NCBI GenBank assembly: GCA_045430305.1
Contig: JAILXW010000002.1
Span: 898,108 to 962,107 of the forward strand
Reading direction: 5' to 3'
Origin: Agarilytica sp045430305
GTDB taxonomy: Bacteria > Pseudomonadota > Gammaproteobacteria > Pseudomonadales > Cellvibrionaceae
DNA length: 64,000 bases
The position numbers and the translations under genes are program-made. This document shows positions 1 through 8,166 of the stretch, in pieces; position 1 is the stretch's first letter; each line of letters opens with the position of its first letter. The notes under the pieces are model-generated. The model had not been told where the DNA came from. It worked only from the letters and a program-made list of their open reading frames with translations, and did not search any database.

Positions 1-966
1 ATCAGTGTTTTAGGCTCGTCTACTGTATTTCCTTTCTCAAAGGTCGTTGCTGAGCGTTTTGGGAAAACTACGAAATTTAAATCGCCAACTGTTGAATCGA
101 CTGGAACCGGCGGCGGTTTTAAAGAGTTCTGTAAAGGGGTTGGTGTTCAGTTCCCCGATATTTCAAATGCTTCACGCCGCATCAAGCAGTCGGAGTTCGA
201 TATGTGTCAGGCGAATGGTGTCAAAGACATAATTGAAGTATTGATTGGCTATGACGGTATCGTGTTGGCGAACTCTGTTAAGTCCAAGCAGGTATCGTTG
301 ACCCGTAAAGACATCTTCTTAGCGTTAGCCAAGAAAGTACCTAACCCTGACGGCTCTGCATCTTTAGTCGATAACCCCTACAAAAAGTGGTCAGACATTA
401 ACAAGAGTCTGCCGGATGCTGACATCGAAGTGCTCGGTCCTCCTTCAACTTCTGGTACTCGTGATGCATTTGTTGAGCTGGCGATGGAAGGTGGTTGTAA
501 GTCTTTCGCTTGGATCAAAGCGCTTAAAAAGTCAGACAAGCAGCGTTACAAAGAAATTTGCCACATCTTGCGCGAAGATGGTGCTTTTATAGAAGCGGGT
601 GAAAACGATAACCTAATTGTTCAAAAACTCAACACAAACCCTGCGGCACTCGGTATCTTTGGCTTTAGCTTCCTTGATCAAAACTCAGACAAGGTTCAGG
701 CTTCTTTGATTGATGCTACAGAGCCTGAGTTTGAAACGATTGCCGACGGCAGTTACCCGGTATCTCGCCCCTTATACTTCTACGTGAAAAAGGCTCACAT
801 GGGCGTAATTCCGGGTATTGCAGAGTACCTTGCAGAATTCACCAGCGAAAAAGCGTGGGGCGATGAAGGCTACTTAACGGACAAAGGCATGATTCCTTTA
901 GGTATCGAAAAACGTAAAGCAATTGGAAGCCAAGTTGCGAATGCAGAGGCTTTAAAAAGTCTGTAA
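1..966 (+). CDS. pstS: Phosphate ABC transporter substrate-binding protein PstS (5' partial)
   Basis: Periplasmic phosphate-binding protein that delivers inorganic phosphate to the PstCAB permease. The reading frame is open from base 1, so the signal peptide and true start lie upstream of the window. The visible part begins with ISVLGSSTVFPFS, the phosphate-binding start of mature PstS, and continues with STGTGGGFKEFC and SRRIKQSEFDMC. The family motif PSTSGTRDAFVEL follows near the middle, and the end carries the usual SEKAWGDEGYLTDKGMIPL segment. The Met codon at 202 is internal and not a start, because the homologous sequence continues upstream without a break. pstC follows after about 200 bp holding three hairpins. 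The gene is probably induced by phosphate starvation through PhoB, but its promoter is outside the window. The family call is very secure. Confidence 0.96.
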   Translation: MSVLGSSTVFPFSKVVAERFGKTTKFKSPTVESTGTGGGFKEFCKGVGVQFPDISNASRRIKQSEFDMCQANGVKDIIEVLIGYDGIVLANSVKSKQVSLTRKDIFLALAKKVPNPDGSASLVDNPYKKWSDINKSLPDADIEVLGPPSTSGTRDAFVELAMEGGCKSFAWIKALKKSDKQRYKEICHILREDGAFIEAGENDNLIVQKLNTNPAALGIFGFSFLDQNSDKVQASLIDATEPEFETIADGSYPVSRPLYFYVKKAHMGVIPGIAEYLAEFTSEKAWGDEGYLTDKGMIPLGIEKRKAIGSQVANAEALKSL

Positions 967-990
967 TACGTCAGCTGTAAAGTAAGTCTA

Positions 991-1026
991 AAAGCGCCAT
1001 TTCTGAATAGCAGAATGGCGCTTTGT
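991..1026 (+). terminator. Hairpin 1 after pstS
   Basis: AAAGCGCCATTTCTG (991-1005) pairs with CAGAATGGCGCTTT (1011-1024) around a 5-nt loop, with one bulged T. Only a short T tract follows, so this is a partial terminator or an mRNA-stabilising 3' stem for pstS. Confidence 0.6.
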
Positions 1027-1039
1027 CGATTAAACTACG

Positions 1040-1119
1040 CGGGCTTTTAGCTAGTAGCTTCCAAGAGGCTAAAGCAGCCCGTTTATTGTACAAAAAGCCC
1101 GGTTTTATAGCCGGGCTTT
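1040..1119 (+). terminator. Hairpins 2 and 3 in the pstS-pstC gap
   Basis: Two further stems follow. CGGGCTTTTAGC (1040-1051) pairs with GCTAAAGCAGCCCG (1068-1081) with a 2-nt bulge. AAAGCCCGG (1094-1102) pairs with CCGGGCTTT (1111-1119), and this one has A-rich and T-rich flanks like an intrinsic terminator. The three stems would let pstS be made in excess over pstCAB, as is usual for binding-protein genes. The role is inference. Confidence 0.6.
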
Positions 1120-1168
1120 GTTTGTAGTAGATATTTGCCAATCGTGAGCGAGAACGCCTTAGGTTTTT

Positions 1169-2566
1169 ATGGATACATCGATACTAGTTGTTTTTATTGC
1201 TGCGATATTGGCTGCGGTCTACGTTCTGGGTCGTGGGCGAGCTTTAACCTTGGCCAATCAGGCTGGCGGACGGTCGCAACTCAATTCTCTTCCTTTTTAC
1301 TATGGCATGCTTGCCATGTTGTGGGCGGGCCTTCCAGCCATAGCTCTATTTGGTTTTTGGTCAATTTTTCAAGCCGATATCATAGAATTTGCGGTCATTC
1401 AGCAGCTGCCAGCCGAGGTGCGTGCGCTAGAGGGAAATGAACTCAGCCTGGTTCTCAATAAAGTTTATAACGTTGCCTATGGGCATCACATTGGTGAAGC
1501 GCCCGCATTTGTAATGCAAGCTGCTCAAGGTGTTGTTGAGCTTGAGCGAAACAGCAGCTGGTTAATGAGTGCTTTGGTTTTGCTTTCCATCGTTATCTTC
1601 GCCGCAGTGATTTGGTTGAAAATAACTCCCGATATGAAAGCGCGTTTAAGCGTTGAAAGGGCGTTCGAGAATGCCTTGTTGGTATGCGCATGTATCGCAA
1701 TTCTCACTACGGTAGGCATTGTGTTCTCGGTATTGGCTGAGTCTCTGCGGTTTTTCCAATCGGTACCCATTACCGAATTTCTGTTTGGGCTAGAGTGGAG
1801 CCCGCAATCGGCCCTTCGTAAAGATCAGGTCACTGGTGAAAGCAGTTTCGGTGCAGTACCACTGTTTGCTGGTACTCTGCTGATCGCATCTATCGCGATG
1901 ATTGTTGCCGTTCCTACAGGGCTAATGTCAGCAATTTATCTATCCGAATATGCCCCTAGAAAAGCCCGCTCGGTGATTAAACCTTTGCTAGAAATTTTGG
2001 CTGGCATTCCCACCGTGGTATATGGCTTCCTTGCCGCTTTGACTGTCGCCCCTTTCATTCGAGACGTTGCTGTAATGGTCGGCTTAGATGAGGTGGTGCG
2101 TGTTACTTCCGAAAGCGCCTTGGCGGCTGGTTTGGTAATGGGGGTGATGATCATTCCTTTTGTATCCTCATTGTCTGATGATGTCATAAATGCGGTGCCT
2201 CAATCTCTGCGCGATGGCGCTTTGGGTTTGGGGTCAACACCATCTGAAGTCGTGAAAAAAGTTGTTATTCCAGCAGCATTGCCGGGCATTGTCGGCAGTA
2301 TCTTACTGGCAGTATCTCGCGCCATTGGGGAAACCATGATAGTGGTAATGGCTGCCGGTTTAGCGGCAAAACTGACCGCCAACCCTCTGGATTCAGTAAC
2401 TACCGTTACCGTGCAAATCGTCACGCTTTTGGTGGGCGATCAAGAATTTGACAGCCCTAAAACATTATCGGCTTTCGCTCTCGGCTTAATGTTGTTTGTT
2501 GTAACGCTAGCCTTGAATTACATCTCGTTACACGTGGTGAAAAAATATCGTGAGCAGTATGACTAA
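1169..2566 (+). CDS. pstC: Phosphate ABC transporter permease PstC
   Basis: One of the two inner-membrane permease subunits of the high-affinity phosphate importer. The 465 aa protein is longer than the E. coli form. It has an N-terminal extension with hydrophobic segments (about residues 3-20 and 45-65) and a soluble stretch, then the conserved transport domain from about residue 220 to the end. The EAA-type loop that contacts PstB is visible at about 345-375 (GALGLGSTPSEVVKK...PAALPGI), followed by AVSRAIGETMIV, typical of PstC. The ATG at 1169 has AGG five bases upstream. The stop overlaps the start of pstA (ATGACTAA), which suggests translational coupling. The longer N-terminus is the form common in Pseudomonas-like relatives. 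Confidence 0.95.
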   Translation: MDTSILVVFIAAILAAVYVLGRGRALTLANQAGGRSQLNSLPFYYGMLAMLWAGLPAIALFGFWSIFQADIIEFAVIQQLPAEVRALEGNELSLVLNKVYNVAYGHHIGEAPAFVMQAAQGVVELERNSSWLMSALVLLSIVIFAAVIWLKITPDMKARLSVERAFENALLVCACIAILTTVGIVFSVLAESLRFFQSVPITEFLFGLEWSPQSALRKDQVTGESSFGAVPLFAGTLLIASIAMIVAVPTGLMSAIYLSEYAPRKARSVIKPLLEILAGIPTVVYGFLAALTVAPFIRDVAVMVGLDEVVRVTSESALAAGLVMGVMIIPFVSSLSDDVINAVPQSLRDGALGLGSTPSEVVKKVVIPAALPGIVGSILLAVSRAIGETMIVVMAAGLAAKLTANPLDSVTTVTVQIVTLLVGDQEFDSPKTLSAFALGLMLFVVTLALNYISLHVVKKYREQYD

Positions 2567-3875
2567 TTCCAATCAGCCCAGTACCGCAACCCCCGCGACT
2601 AAAAAGCCAAGTACTTCCGAACTTGTCGAAAAGAGCCTTAAGAAGCGTTATCGTGCTGAAAGACGATTTCGCGCCTATGGCATTGTTTCCATTGCGATAG
2701 GCTTGCTTGCTTTGGCAGGGTTGTTCTATGAAGTGATAGGCAATGGAATTGGGGCGTTTCAGCAAACCTATATAAAATTGGATATCACATTCGATGCCGA
2801 TGTTTTGGGCATTTCTGATGTGACGAATGAAGATCAGTTACGCATCGCGAACTATCAGGGGCTTGTTCGTAATGCTCTGAAAAAAGAATTTCCGTCGGTA
2901 CGTAAACGTCGCGAAAAACGTGATTTGTATAGTTTTGCCAGTATCGGCGCCGGCTATGCTTTACACAAAATCTTATCTGAAGATCCTACTTTATTAAACA
3001 AGACGTCAACGCTTTGGCTGCTTGCTGATGATGACGTAGATACCTATTATAAAAGTGTAAAAGCGAATGATCGTTTTGTTGGGCGCTTAAGTGAGAAGAA
3101 GCTGGTTTGGGTCGAGCAGCTCATTGAAAAAGAAATGCTTACAACCAAGTTCAACACTGCATTTTTTACCTCGGGTGATTCCGCTGAGCCCGAGCAGGCG
3201 GGTATATTAGGTGCAATCTTAGGGAGTTTATTAACGCTCTTAGTGACGTTGGTTATCTCTTTTCCTGTGGGTGTGGCCGCGGCAGTTTATTTGGAAGAAT
3301 ATGCGTCAACAAATCGTTTTACGGATTTTATCGAGGTCAATATTAATAACTTGGCCGCAGTACCTTCGGTAATTTTTGGTCTATTAGGCTTGGCTATTTT
3401 CTTAAATTTCTTTGAAATGCCTCGATCTATTCCGTTGGTCGGTGGTTTGGTGCTTACGCTAATGACCTTACCCACCATTATTATTTCAAGTCGTGCCGCG
3501 ATTAAATCGGTGCCCCCTTCAATTCGACAAGCGGCTTTGGGTATGGGGGCGTCTAAAATGCAAATGATTTTGCATCACGTATTGCCGCTCGCGCTGCCCG
3601 GTATGTTAACTGGCGCAATCATTGGAATGGCTCAAGCGTTGGGTGAGACGGCACCTTTATTGATGATCGGCATGGTGGCCTTTATTGTGGATGTTCCAGC
3701 CGGTATTACAGACCCCGCCACAGTGTTACCTGTACAGATTTTCTTATGGGCAGATAGCCCAGAGCGGGCGTTTGTCGAGAAAACTTCTGCGGCCATTATG
3801 GTGTTGTTGGCATTTTTGCTGGTGATGAACACATTGGCCATATGGTTACGTAAAAAATTAGAGCATCGTTGGTAA
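2559..3875 (+). CDS. pstA: Phosphate ABC transporter permease PstA
   Basis: Second permease subunit of the Pst importer, about 438 aa. An N-terminal cytoplasmic tail (SNQPSTATPATKKPST...) precedes the first membrane helix at about residue 40-60. A large periplasmic domain of about 150 residues follows, then the core transport domain from about residue 220. The EAA loop reads AALGMGASKMQMILHHVLPLALPGM at about residue 322 and is followed by MAQALGETAPL. An in-frame GTG at 2550 would add three residues; the ATG at 2559, overlapping the pstC stop by 8 bases, is preferred. The extended periplasmic domain is longer than in E. coli PstA but usual in related marine gammaproteobacteria. Its role is not known to me. 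Confidence 0.94.
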   Translation: MTNSNQPSTATPATKKPSTSELVEKSLKKRYRAERRFRAYGIVSIAIGLLALAGLFYEVIGNGIGAFQQTYIKLDITFDADVLGISDVTNEDQLRIANYQGLVRNALKKEFPSVRKRREKRDLYSFASIGAGYALHKILSEDPTLLNKTSTLWLLADDDVDTYYKSVKANDRFVGRLSEKKLVWVEQLIEKEMLTTKFNTAFFTSGDSAEPEQAGILGAILGSLLTLLVTLVISFPVGVAAAVYLEEYASTNRFTDFIEVNINNLAAVPSVIFGLLGLAIFLNFFEMPRSIPLVGGLVLTLMTLPTIIISSRAAIKSVPPSIRQAALGMGASKMQMILHHVLPLALPGMLTGAIIGMAQALGETAPLLMIGMVAFIVDVPAGITDPATVLPVQIFLWADSPERAFVEKTSAAIMVLLAFLLVMNTLAIWLRKKLEHRW

Positions 3876-3907
3876 ATAGCGGTAGCTTGAAGAATGAAGA
3901 GTGTAGA

Positions 3908-4798
3908 ATGACTGAAATTCAATTATCTGTACCGAGTGAGTCTGTCGTGAATGATAAGAGTTCTGATGATGTAACCAATGCGCTCGTTGATGCGAAAGCG
4001 CGGGCAGAAAAAAGTAAGACTCTTGGTGAGCCGCTGTGTGACGATCCCAAAATCGCCGTGCGAGATGTGGATGTTTTTTACGGTGATAAACAGGCGGTAT
4101 TTGGCGTAAACCTCGATATTGCAAAAAATGAAGTGATTGCCATGATTGGCCCATCGGGCTGTGGTAAATCGACGTTTTTACGCTGTATTAATCGTATGAA
4201 TGACACCATCGAGTCGTGTCGTGTCACAGGCAGTATCACGATGGACGATAAGAATATCTGTGATCCCAAAATAGACGTTGTTCCATTGCGTGCTCGTGTC
4301 GGTATGGTTTTCCAGAAGCCCAACCCATTTCCTAAAACGATTTATGAAAACGTGATTTATGGGCCAAAGATACATGGCTTAGTGTCTCGTCGTTCAGAGA
4401 TGGACGAAGTGGTTGAGACGAGCTTGCGAAAAGCGGGTTTGTGGAATGAGGTGAAAGACCGGCTTCATCAACCTGGCACTGGGCTTTCGGGGGGGCAGCA
4501 ACAGCGCCTATGTATAGCGCGTACGATAGCGGTAAGCCCGGAGGTTATATTGATGGATGAGCCGTGTTCTGCGCTAGATCCTATTGCAACTGCTAAAATA
4601 GAAGGGTTAATCGCCGAATTAAGCGAAAATTTTACGATCGCAATTGTGACCCATTCCATGCAGCAAGCTGCGCGTGTATCAGACAGAACAGCGTATTTCC
4701 ACTTGGGTGAGTTAATTGAAGTGAACGATACCGATAAAGTATTTACCAACCCTGATCATGAACTGACAGAGTCCTACATTACCGGTCGTTTTGGATAA
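3908..4798 (+). CDS. pstB: Phosphate ABC transporter ATP-binding protein PstB
   Basis: Cytoplasmic ATPase that powers PstC/PstA. All ABC motifs are visible: Walker A GPSGCGKST (about residues 80-88), Q-loop FQKPNPFP, signature LSGGQQQR, Walker B VILMDEPCSALDP and the switch histidine in VTHSM. The protein is 296 aa from the ATG at 3908, which has GAAGAG upstream. A TTG at 3869 would overlap the end of pstA and adds a poor N-terminus, so it is not used. Residues 1-45 form a polar leader longer than in E. coli PstB. phoU follows after 16 bp, so pstC-pstA-pstB-phoU looks like one transcript. Confidence 0.96.
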   Translation: MTEIQLSVPSESVVNDKSSDDVTNALVDAKARAEKSKTLGEPLCDDPKIAVRDVDVFYGDKQAVFGVNLDIAKNEVIAMIGPSGCGKSTFLRCINRMNDTIESCRVTGSITMDDKNICDPKIDVVPLRARVGMVFQKPNPFPKTIYENVIYGPKIHGLVSRRSEMDEVVETSLRKAGLWNEVKDRLHQPGTGLSGGQQQRLCIARTIAVSPEVILMDEPCSALDPIATAKIEGLIAELSENFTIAIVTHSMQQAARVSDRTAYFHLGELIEVNDTDKVFTNPDHELTESYITGRFG

Positions 4799-4814
4799 GG
4801 TTTAGGAGACCAAC

Positions 4815-5537
4815 ATGGATTCTATGAATCTGGATCAACATATATCTCAACAATACAACGCAGATTTAGAGCAACTGCGCACCGCCTTACTTGAAATGGG
4901 TGGCTTGGTAGAAGAGCAGTTGGCAAATGCCATTGAAGCTATTGAAACCGCCAACAGCGAGTTGGCTGAGCGCGTTTTGAGTGTTGAAGATGAAGTTGAC
5001 TCGCGTGAAATGGCGATAGATAGCGAATGCATGACGATTCTGGCGCGGCGTCAACCTACGGCTTCAGACCTACGGTTGGTTATGATGGCCAGCAAGGGTA
5101 TTCGAGATTTGGAACGTATGGGTGACGAAGCTCATAAAATTGCCAAAATGGCCATTGCATTAAATGTCGAAGGTGGTACCACGCCGCGTGGCTTCGTAGA
5201 GTTACGTCACTTGGCGAGCGAAGTTAAAAAGATTGTGCGAATTTCTCTAGACTCGTTTGCGCGTTATGACGTTAACGCCGCGGTTAAAGTCGTGCGTTAC
5301 GACAGAGACATTGATACCGAGTACAAATCTGCCGTACGTGAAATGATCACTTATATGATGGAAGATCCGCGTCAAATTACCCGAGTGATGAACATACTTT
5401 GGACCTTGCGTGCCCTCGAACGTATTGGTGATCACGCAAGAAATATTGCTGAGCAAGTAATATATTTAGTGCACGGCATGGATATTCGTCACACCTCCAT
5501 CGGTGACATTGAAAAACAGCTTGAGACTAAATCTTAA
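4815..5537 (+). CDS. phoU: Phosphate signalling regulator PhoU
   Basis: Peripheral cytoplasmic protein that couples the Pst transporter to the PhoR kinase and represses the Pho regulon when phosphate is plentiful. The 240 aa length is normal. It shows two tandem three-helix PhoU repeats, each with a metal-binding helix: MASKGIRDLERMGDEAHKIA in the first and ILWTLRALERIGDHARNIAE in the second. The ATG at 4815 is preceded by a strong AGGAG. It is the last gene of the pst operon. The next 300 bp hold a pyrimidine-rich stretch (about 5560-5586) and then the PhoB array that precedes the porin. Confidence 0.96.
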   Translation: MDSMNLDQHISQQYNADLEQLRTALLEMGGLVEEQLANAIEAIETANSELAERVLSVEDEVDSREMAIDSECMTILARRQPTASDLRLVMMASKGIRDLERMGDEAHKIAKMAIALNVEGGTTPRGFVELRHLASEVKKIVRISLDSFARYDVNAAVKVVRYDRDIDTEYKSAVREMITYMMEDPRQITRVMNILWTLRALERIGDHARNIAEQVIYLVHGMDIRHTSIGDIEKQLETKS

Positions 5538-5664
5538 ATTCGGTCTTAAGCTGAGTCTTTCCCTTCTTTTTTCTCTCCCTCTTAGCCTCTGTGTTTCAGC
5601 GCGCAGGGCTAGGCTTTCTAATTTCTGCCCTCTCAAAGAATAAAAATCACACCGTAACAAAGCG

Positions 5665-5752
5665 CTGTAATATAAGTGTCACACTACGGAAATATGATTG
5701 ACTCATAAGTGAAATATAGATGTCATCAAAATTACATAAATGTGTCATTTAT
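5665..5752 (+). promoter_or_regulatory. Array of eight in-register PhoB-type 11-bp units upstream of the porin
   Basis: The Pho box is made of 7-bp repeats (consensus CTGTCAT), each followed by a 4-bp A/T-rich spacer. Reading in steps of 11 from 5665, the 7-mers are CTGTAAT, GTGTCAC, CGGAAAT, TTGACTC, GTGAAAT, ATGTCAT, ATTACAT and GTGTCAT, with A/T-rich spacers. Units 1, 2, 6 and 8 match at 5-6 of 7 positions; units 3, 4, 5 and 7 match at 3-4 of 7. Units 1-2 (5665-5682) and 6-8 (5720-5748) are the confident Pho boxes; the middle units keep the phase but are weak. The last unit ends about 92 bp before the porin ATG. PhoB-dependent expression of the porin is inferred. Confidence 0.78.
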
Positions 5753-5844
5753 ATTTAGTTTTTAACTGTTGGTCGAAATTTGGCCGCGATCGTATTAATC
5801 AACGTTATAACTAGTACTAGTTTGTGAAATCATTGGAGCAAGGT

Positions 5845-6759
5845 ATGAAAAATCTAACTTGGGGTGTATTTATATTGGCTTTTGCTGCGACTCCGGCACT
5901 TGCCGAGCCAACGCTTTACGGTAAAGCTAATCTTTCGTTTCAAACAGCAGACGAAGGCGACGAGTCAATGACGGAGCTTAAAAGCAACGCTTCGCGTATT
6001 GGGGTAAAAGGCGATTATAAAGTAGATGATAAAATCACAGCCATTTATAAAGCGGAGTTTGAAGTTCAGTTTGATGATGGCGATAAAGAAGGCGAAACCT
6101 TTTCTCAGCGCAATATTTACCTGGGTTTGAAAGGCGACTTTGGTACTGTCAAAGCAGGTAAATTTGATACGCCGTTAAAAACAGCTCAAAAGAAAGTAGA
6201 TTTATTTAACGATCTTGAAGGTGATATCAAGAACGTGATCACAGTAAACGATAATCGTGCTGACAATATTGTCGGTTATGAAACACCCGAGTTTTCAAAC
6301 TTTAAAGGGAATGTGGCTTTTGTGGCGAGTGAAGAAGACGGTGTTAGCGATGGTATTTCCGCATCGGTGACTTACGCTGTTGATGCCTTGTACGTTGCTG
6401 CTGCACTTGATCAAAATGTAGAGTCAGAGGATATTGACACACTTCGTTTGGTTGCTCAGTACAACATTGGTGATTTCCAGATTGGCGCGTTGTATGAATC
6501 GATGGATGATGAAGCGGCGGAAGAAGACGTCGATGCAATCTTTGTCTCTGTGAAATACAAAATGGGTGATCTAGCGCTTAAGGCTCAATTGGGTAGCTCT
6601 GACGTTGTCGTAGAAGACGGTGAAACATTAAGTATTGGTGCAGACTACACACTTGCGAAAAACTTAAAGACATTTGCCTACTATACGCAAAGTGAATCAG
6701 ACTCTGTTGATGGTGTCGATAATGACTATCTTGGCGTAGGTATAGAACTCAAGTTCTAA
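5845..6759 (+). CDS. Gram-negative porin, probably phosphate-starvation induced
   Basis: Outer-membrane beta-barrel of the general porin family, 304 aa from the ATG at 5845, which has GGAG upstream. A GTG at 5824 would only lengthen the signal peptide. The signal peptide is residues 1-20 (ends PALA), and the mature protein starts EPTLYGKANLSF, the usual first strand of these porins. Alternating strands follow (SRIGVKGDYKV, IYLGLKGDFGTVKAGKFDTPL), and the chain ends in the aromatic C-terminal signature GIELKF recognised by the BAM machinery. The Asp/Glu-rich loops suggest an acidic exterior. It lies just after phoU behind a Pho-box array, so it probably supplies phosphate or phosphorylated compounds, like PhoE or OprP in role but not clearly in sequence. 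Substrate specificity cannot be read from sequence. Confidence 0.88.
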   Translation: MKNLTWGVFILAFAATPALAEPTLYGKANLSFQTADEGDESMTELKSNASRIGVKGDYKVDDKITAIYKAEFEVQFDDGDKEGETFSQRNIYLGLKGDFGTVKAGKFDTPLKTAQKKVDLFNDLEGDIKNVITVNDNRADNIVGYETPEFSNFKGNVAFVASEEDGVSDGISASVTYAVDALYVAAALDQNVESEDIDTLRLVAQYNIGDFQIGALYESMDDEAAEEDVDAIFVSVKYKMGDLALKAQLGSSDVVVEDGETLSIGADYTLAKNLKTFAYYTQSESDSVDGVDNDYLGVGIELKF

Positions 6760-6790
6760 TTCACAAGATGTTGATGTTGATGTGGATTGA

Positions 6791-6816
6791 AGAGGGCAGC
6801 GCCCCTCTTTTTTTTC
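6791..6816 (+). terminator. Intrinsic terminator of the porin gene
   Basis: AGAGGG (6791-6796) pairs with CCCTCT around a short GC loop, followed by a run of T residues to about 6816. It lies about 30 bp after the porin stop. Confidence 0.85.
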
Positions 6817-6905
6817 GCGCCTATATTTCAGCCCTATATTCAGCGATAGAAGTAGATATGAGTATGAACGCCATTTGAAGTCCGAGTGTTGGCCTGAGGC
6901 CGCCC

Positions 6906-7232
6906 TTAGCCTCCTGATCGCTTTGCTTTAAGCCCTTCTTTTTCCAAAAACTCCATGATCTTGCCGCGTTGGTCGCCCTGAATTTCTATACGGCCATCTT
7001 TCACCGTACCCCCAGTGCCACAATGTTGCTTGAGTTTCTTGGCGAATTTCTTGAGTTGAGCAATATCCATATCGAAGCCTTCAGCAATACTGACACCTTG
7101 ACCTTTTCGGCCCTTAGTCTCGCGGCTTACACGCACAAAACCGTCATTACTGGCCTTCACTGCGTCATTATGCTTCTCTTCTTTGACTCGCCCACTTTCC
7201 GTTGAATATACAAGTCTACTATCTTTACTCAT
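6906..7232 (-). CDS. yciH: SUI1-domain translation factor, YciH family
   Basis: Small cytoplasmic protein related to eukaryotic initiation factor eIF1/SUI1. YciH has been linked to initiation fidelity and to stress control of translation. The 108 aa length matches the family. The N-terminal half is polar and probably disordered. The SUI1 fold occupies about residues 33-105, with RKGQGVSIAEGF, LKKFAKKLKQHCGTGGTV and the basic DGRIEIQGDQ strand-turn that marks the family. The start is the ATG at 7232. It stands alone between the porin (convergent) and the potassium channel (divergent). Confidence 0.93.
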   Translation of the reverse strand: MSKDSRLVYSTESGRVKEEKHNDAVKASNDGFVRVSRETKGRKGQGVSIAEGFDMDIAQLKKFAKKLKQHCGTGGTVKDGRIEIQGDQRGKIMEFLEKEGLKAKRSGG

Positions 7233-7320
7233 GGCTCGGTCTCGTTCATCTTACTTAAAATTTGGTATACGGGCAGATTAACCTTTAACATAGGTCGGTG
7301 ACGTACTAGCATTGTATTGT

Positions 7321-8136
7321 ATGAATAAGAACGAAAGCTTAAAAGAATTTCTTTATCGCGTCATTTTTGGCACAGATACACCTGCAGGAAAAGGTTTCGA
7401 CATTTTTCTGATTGCAGTGATTCTACTGAGTGTGCTCGCATTGATGCTGGAGTCTATCGTTGGTGGGGAAGAGCCTTACCATAGCGCTATTCGTATCGGC
7501 GAATGGGTGTTTACCGTTCTGTTTACCATTGAATACTGCACTCGAATCTATTGTTCGCCCAACCCACGCCAGTATGTATTTAGCTTTTACGGCTTGATAG
7601 ATTTGGTGTCCATAGTCCCCACCTATTTGAGCTTGTTGATTCCGGGAACCAATGTGCTCTTGGTGATACGTATCATGCGTTTCTTGCGTATTTTCCGTGT
7701 TTTGAAGCTTGTGCGTTATTTGACAGAAGCGAATACCTTGGTACGTTCGATGTACCACACTCGGCGAAAAGTGGCGGTTTTTTTCTTGTCTGTCTTGGTC
7801 TTAGCAACTATTTTCGGTTCTCTAATGTATGTGGTGGAAGGCCCCGGCAATGGTTTTAGCAGTATCCCTAAAAGTATATATTGGACCATCGTCACCATCA
7901 CTACAGTCGGTTATGGCGATATCACTCCGCAAACACCACTGGGTCAGTTTATTGCTGCCCTAGCGATGTTAATGGGCTACTCTATTATCGCAGTGCCAAC
8001 GGGGATTTTTACTGCTGAGCTTGCGCAAGAAATTCAGCGCGAAAGAAAAAGCGTACTTTGCCCAAACTGTGCGACGGCCGGTCATGATCATGATGCGCAC
8101 TTCTGTCGAACTTGTGGGGGTAAGTTGAGCCCTTAA
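7321..8136 (+). CDS. Voltage-gated-type potassium channel with C-terminal zinc ribbon
   Basis: Inner-membrane ion channel of the six-helix Kv type, 271 aa from the ATG at 7321 (an in-frame TTG at 7312 is less likely). The S4 voltage-sensor helix is clear at about residues 116-133 (RIMRFLRIFRVLKLVRYL), with arginine or lysine every third residue. The pore loop carries the potassium selectivity filter TVGYGD at 195-200, and an S6 helix with SIIAVPTGIF follows. The cytoplasmic tail ends in CPNC (247-250) and CRTC (262-265), a short zinc ribbon separated by a His/Asp-rich linker, which suggests metal or redox control or an assembly domain. It forms its own unit; the downstream phosphoesterase gene is convergent. 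Confidence 0.93.
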   Translation: MNKNESLKEFLYRVIFGTDTPAGKGFDIFLIAVILLSVLALMLESIVGGEEPYHSAIRIGEWVFTVLFTIEYCTRIYCSPNPRQYVFSFYGLIDLVSIVPTYLSLLIPGTNVLLVIRIMRFLRIFRVLKLVRYLTEANTLVRSMYHTRRKVAVFFLSVLVLATIFGSLMYVVEGPGNGFSSIPKSIYWTIVTITTVGYGDITPQTPLGQFIAALAMLMGYSIIAVPTGIFTAELAQEIQRERKSVLCPNCATAGHDHDAHFCRTCGGKLSP

Positions 8137-8166
8137 GTTTGCCAAGAAAAACGTATTCTGTTTTTT

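Noticed and set aside
47..232. Short ORF at the left edge
   Set aside because: It overlaps the true PstS frame, which is open from base 1 and carries clear PstS motifs.
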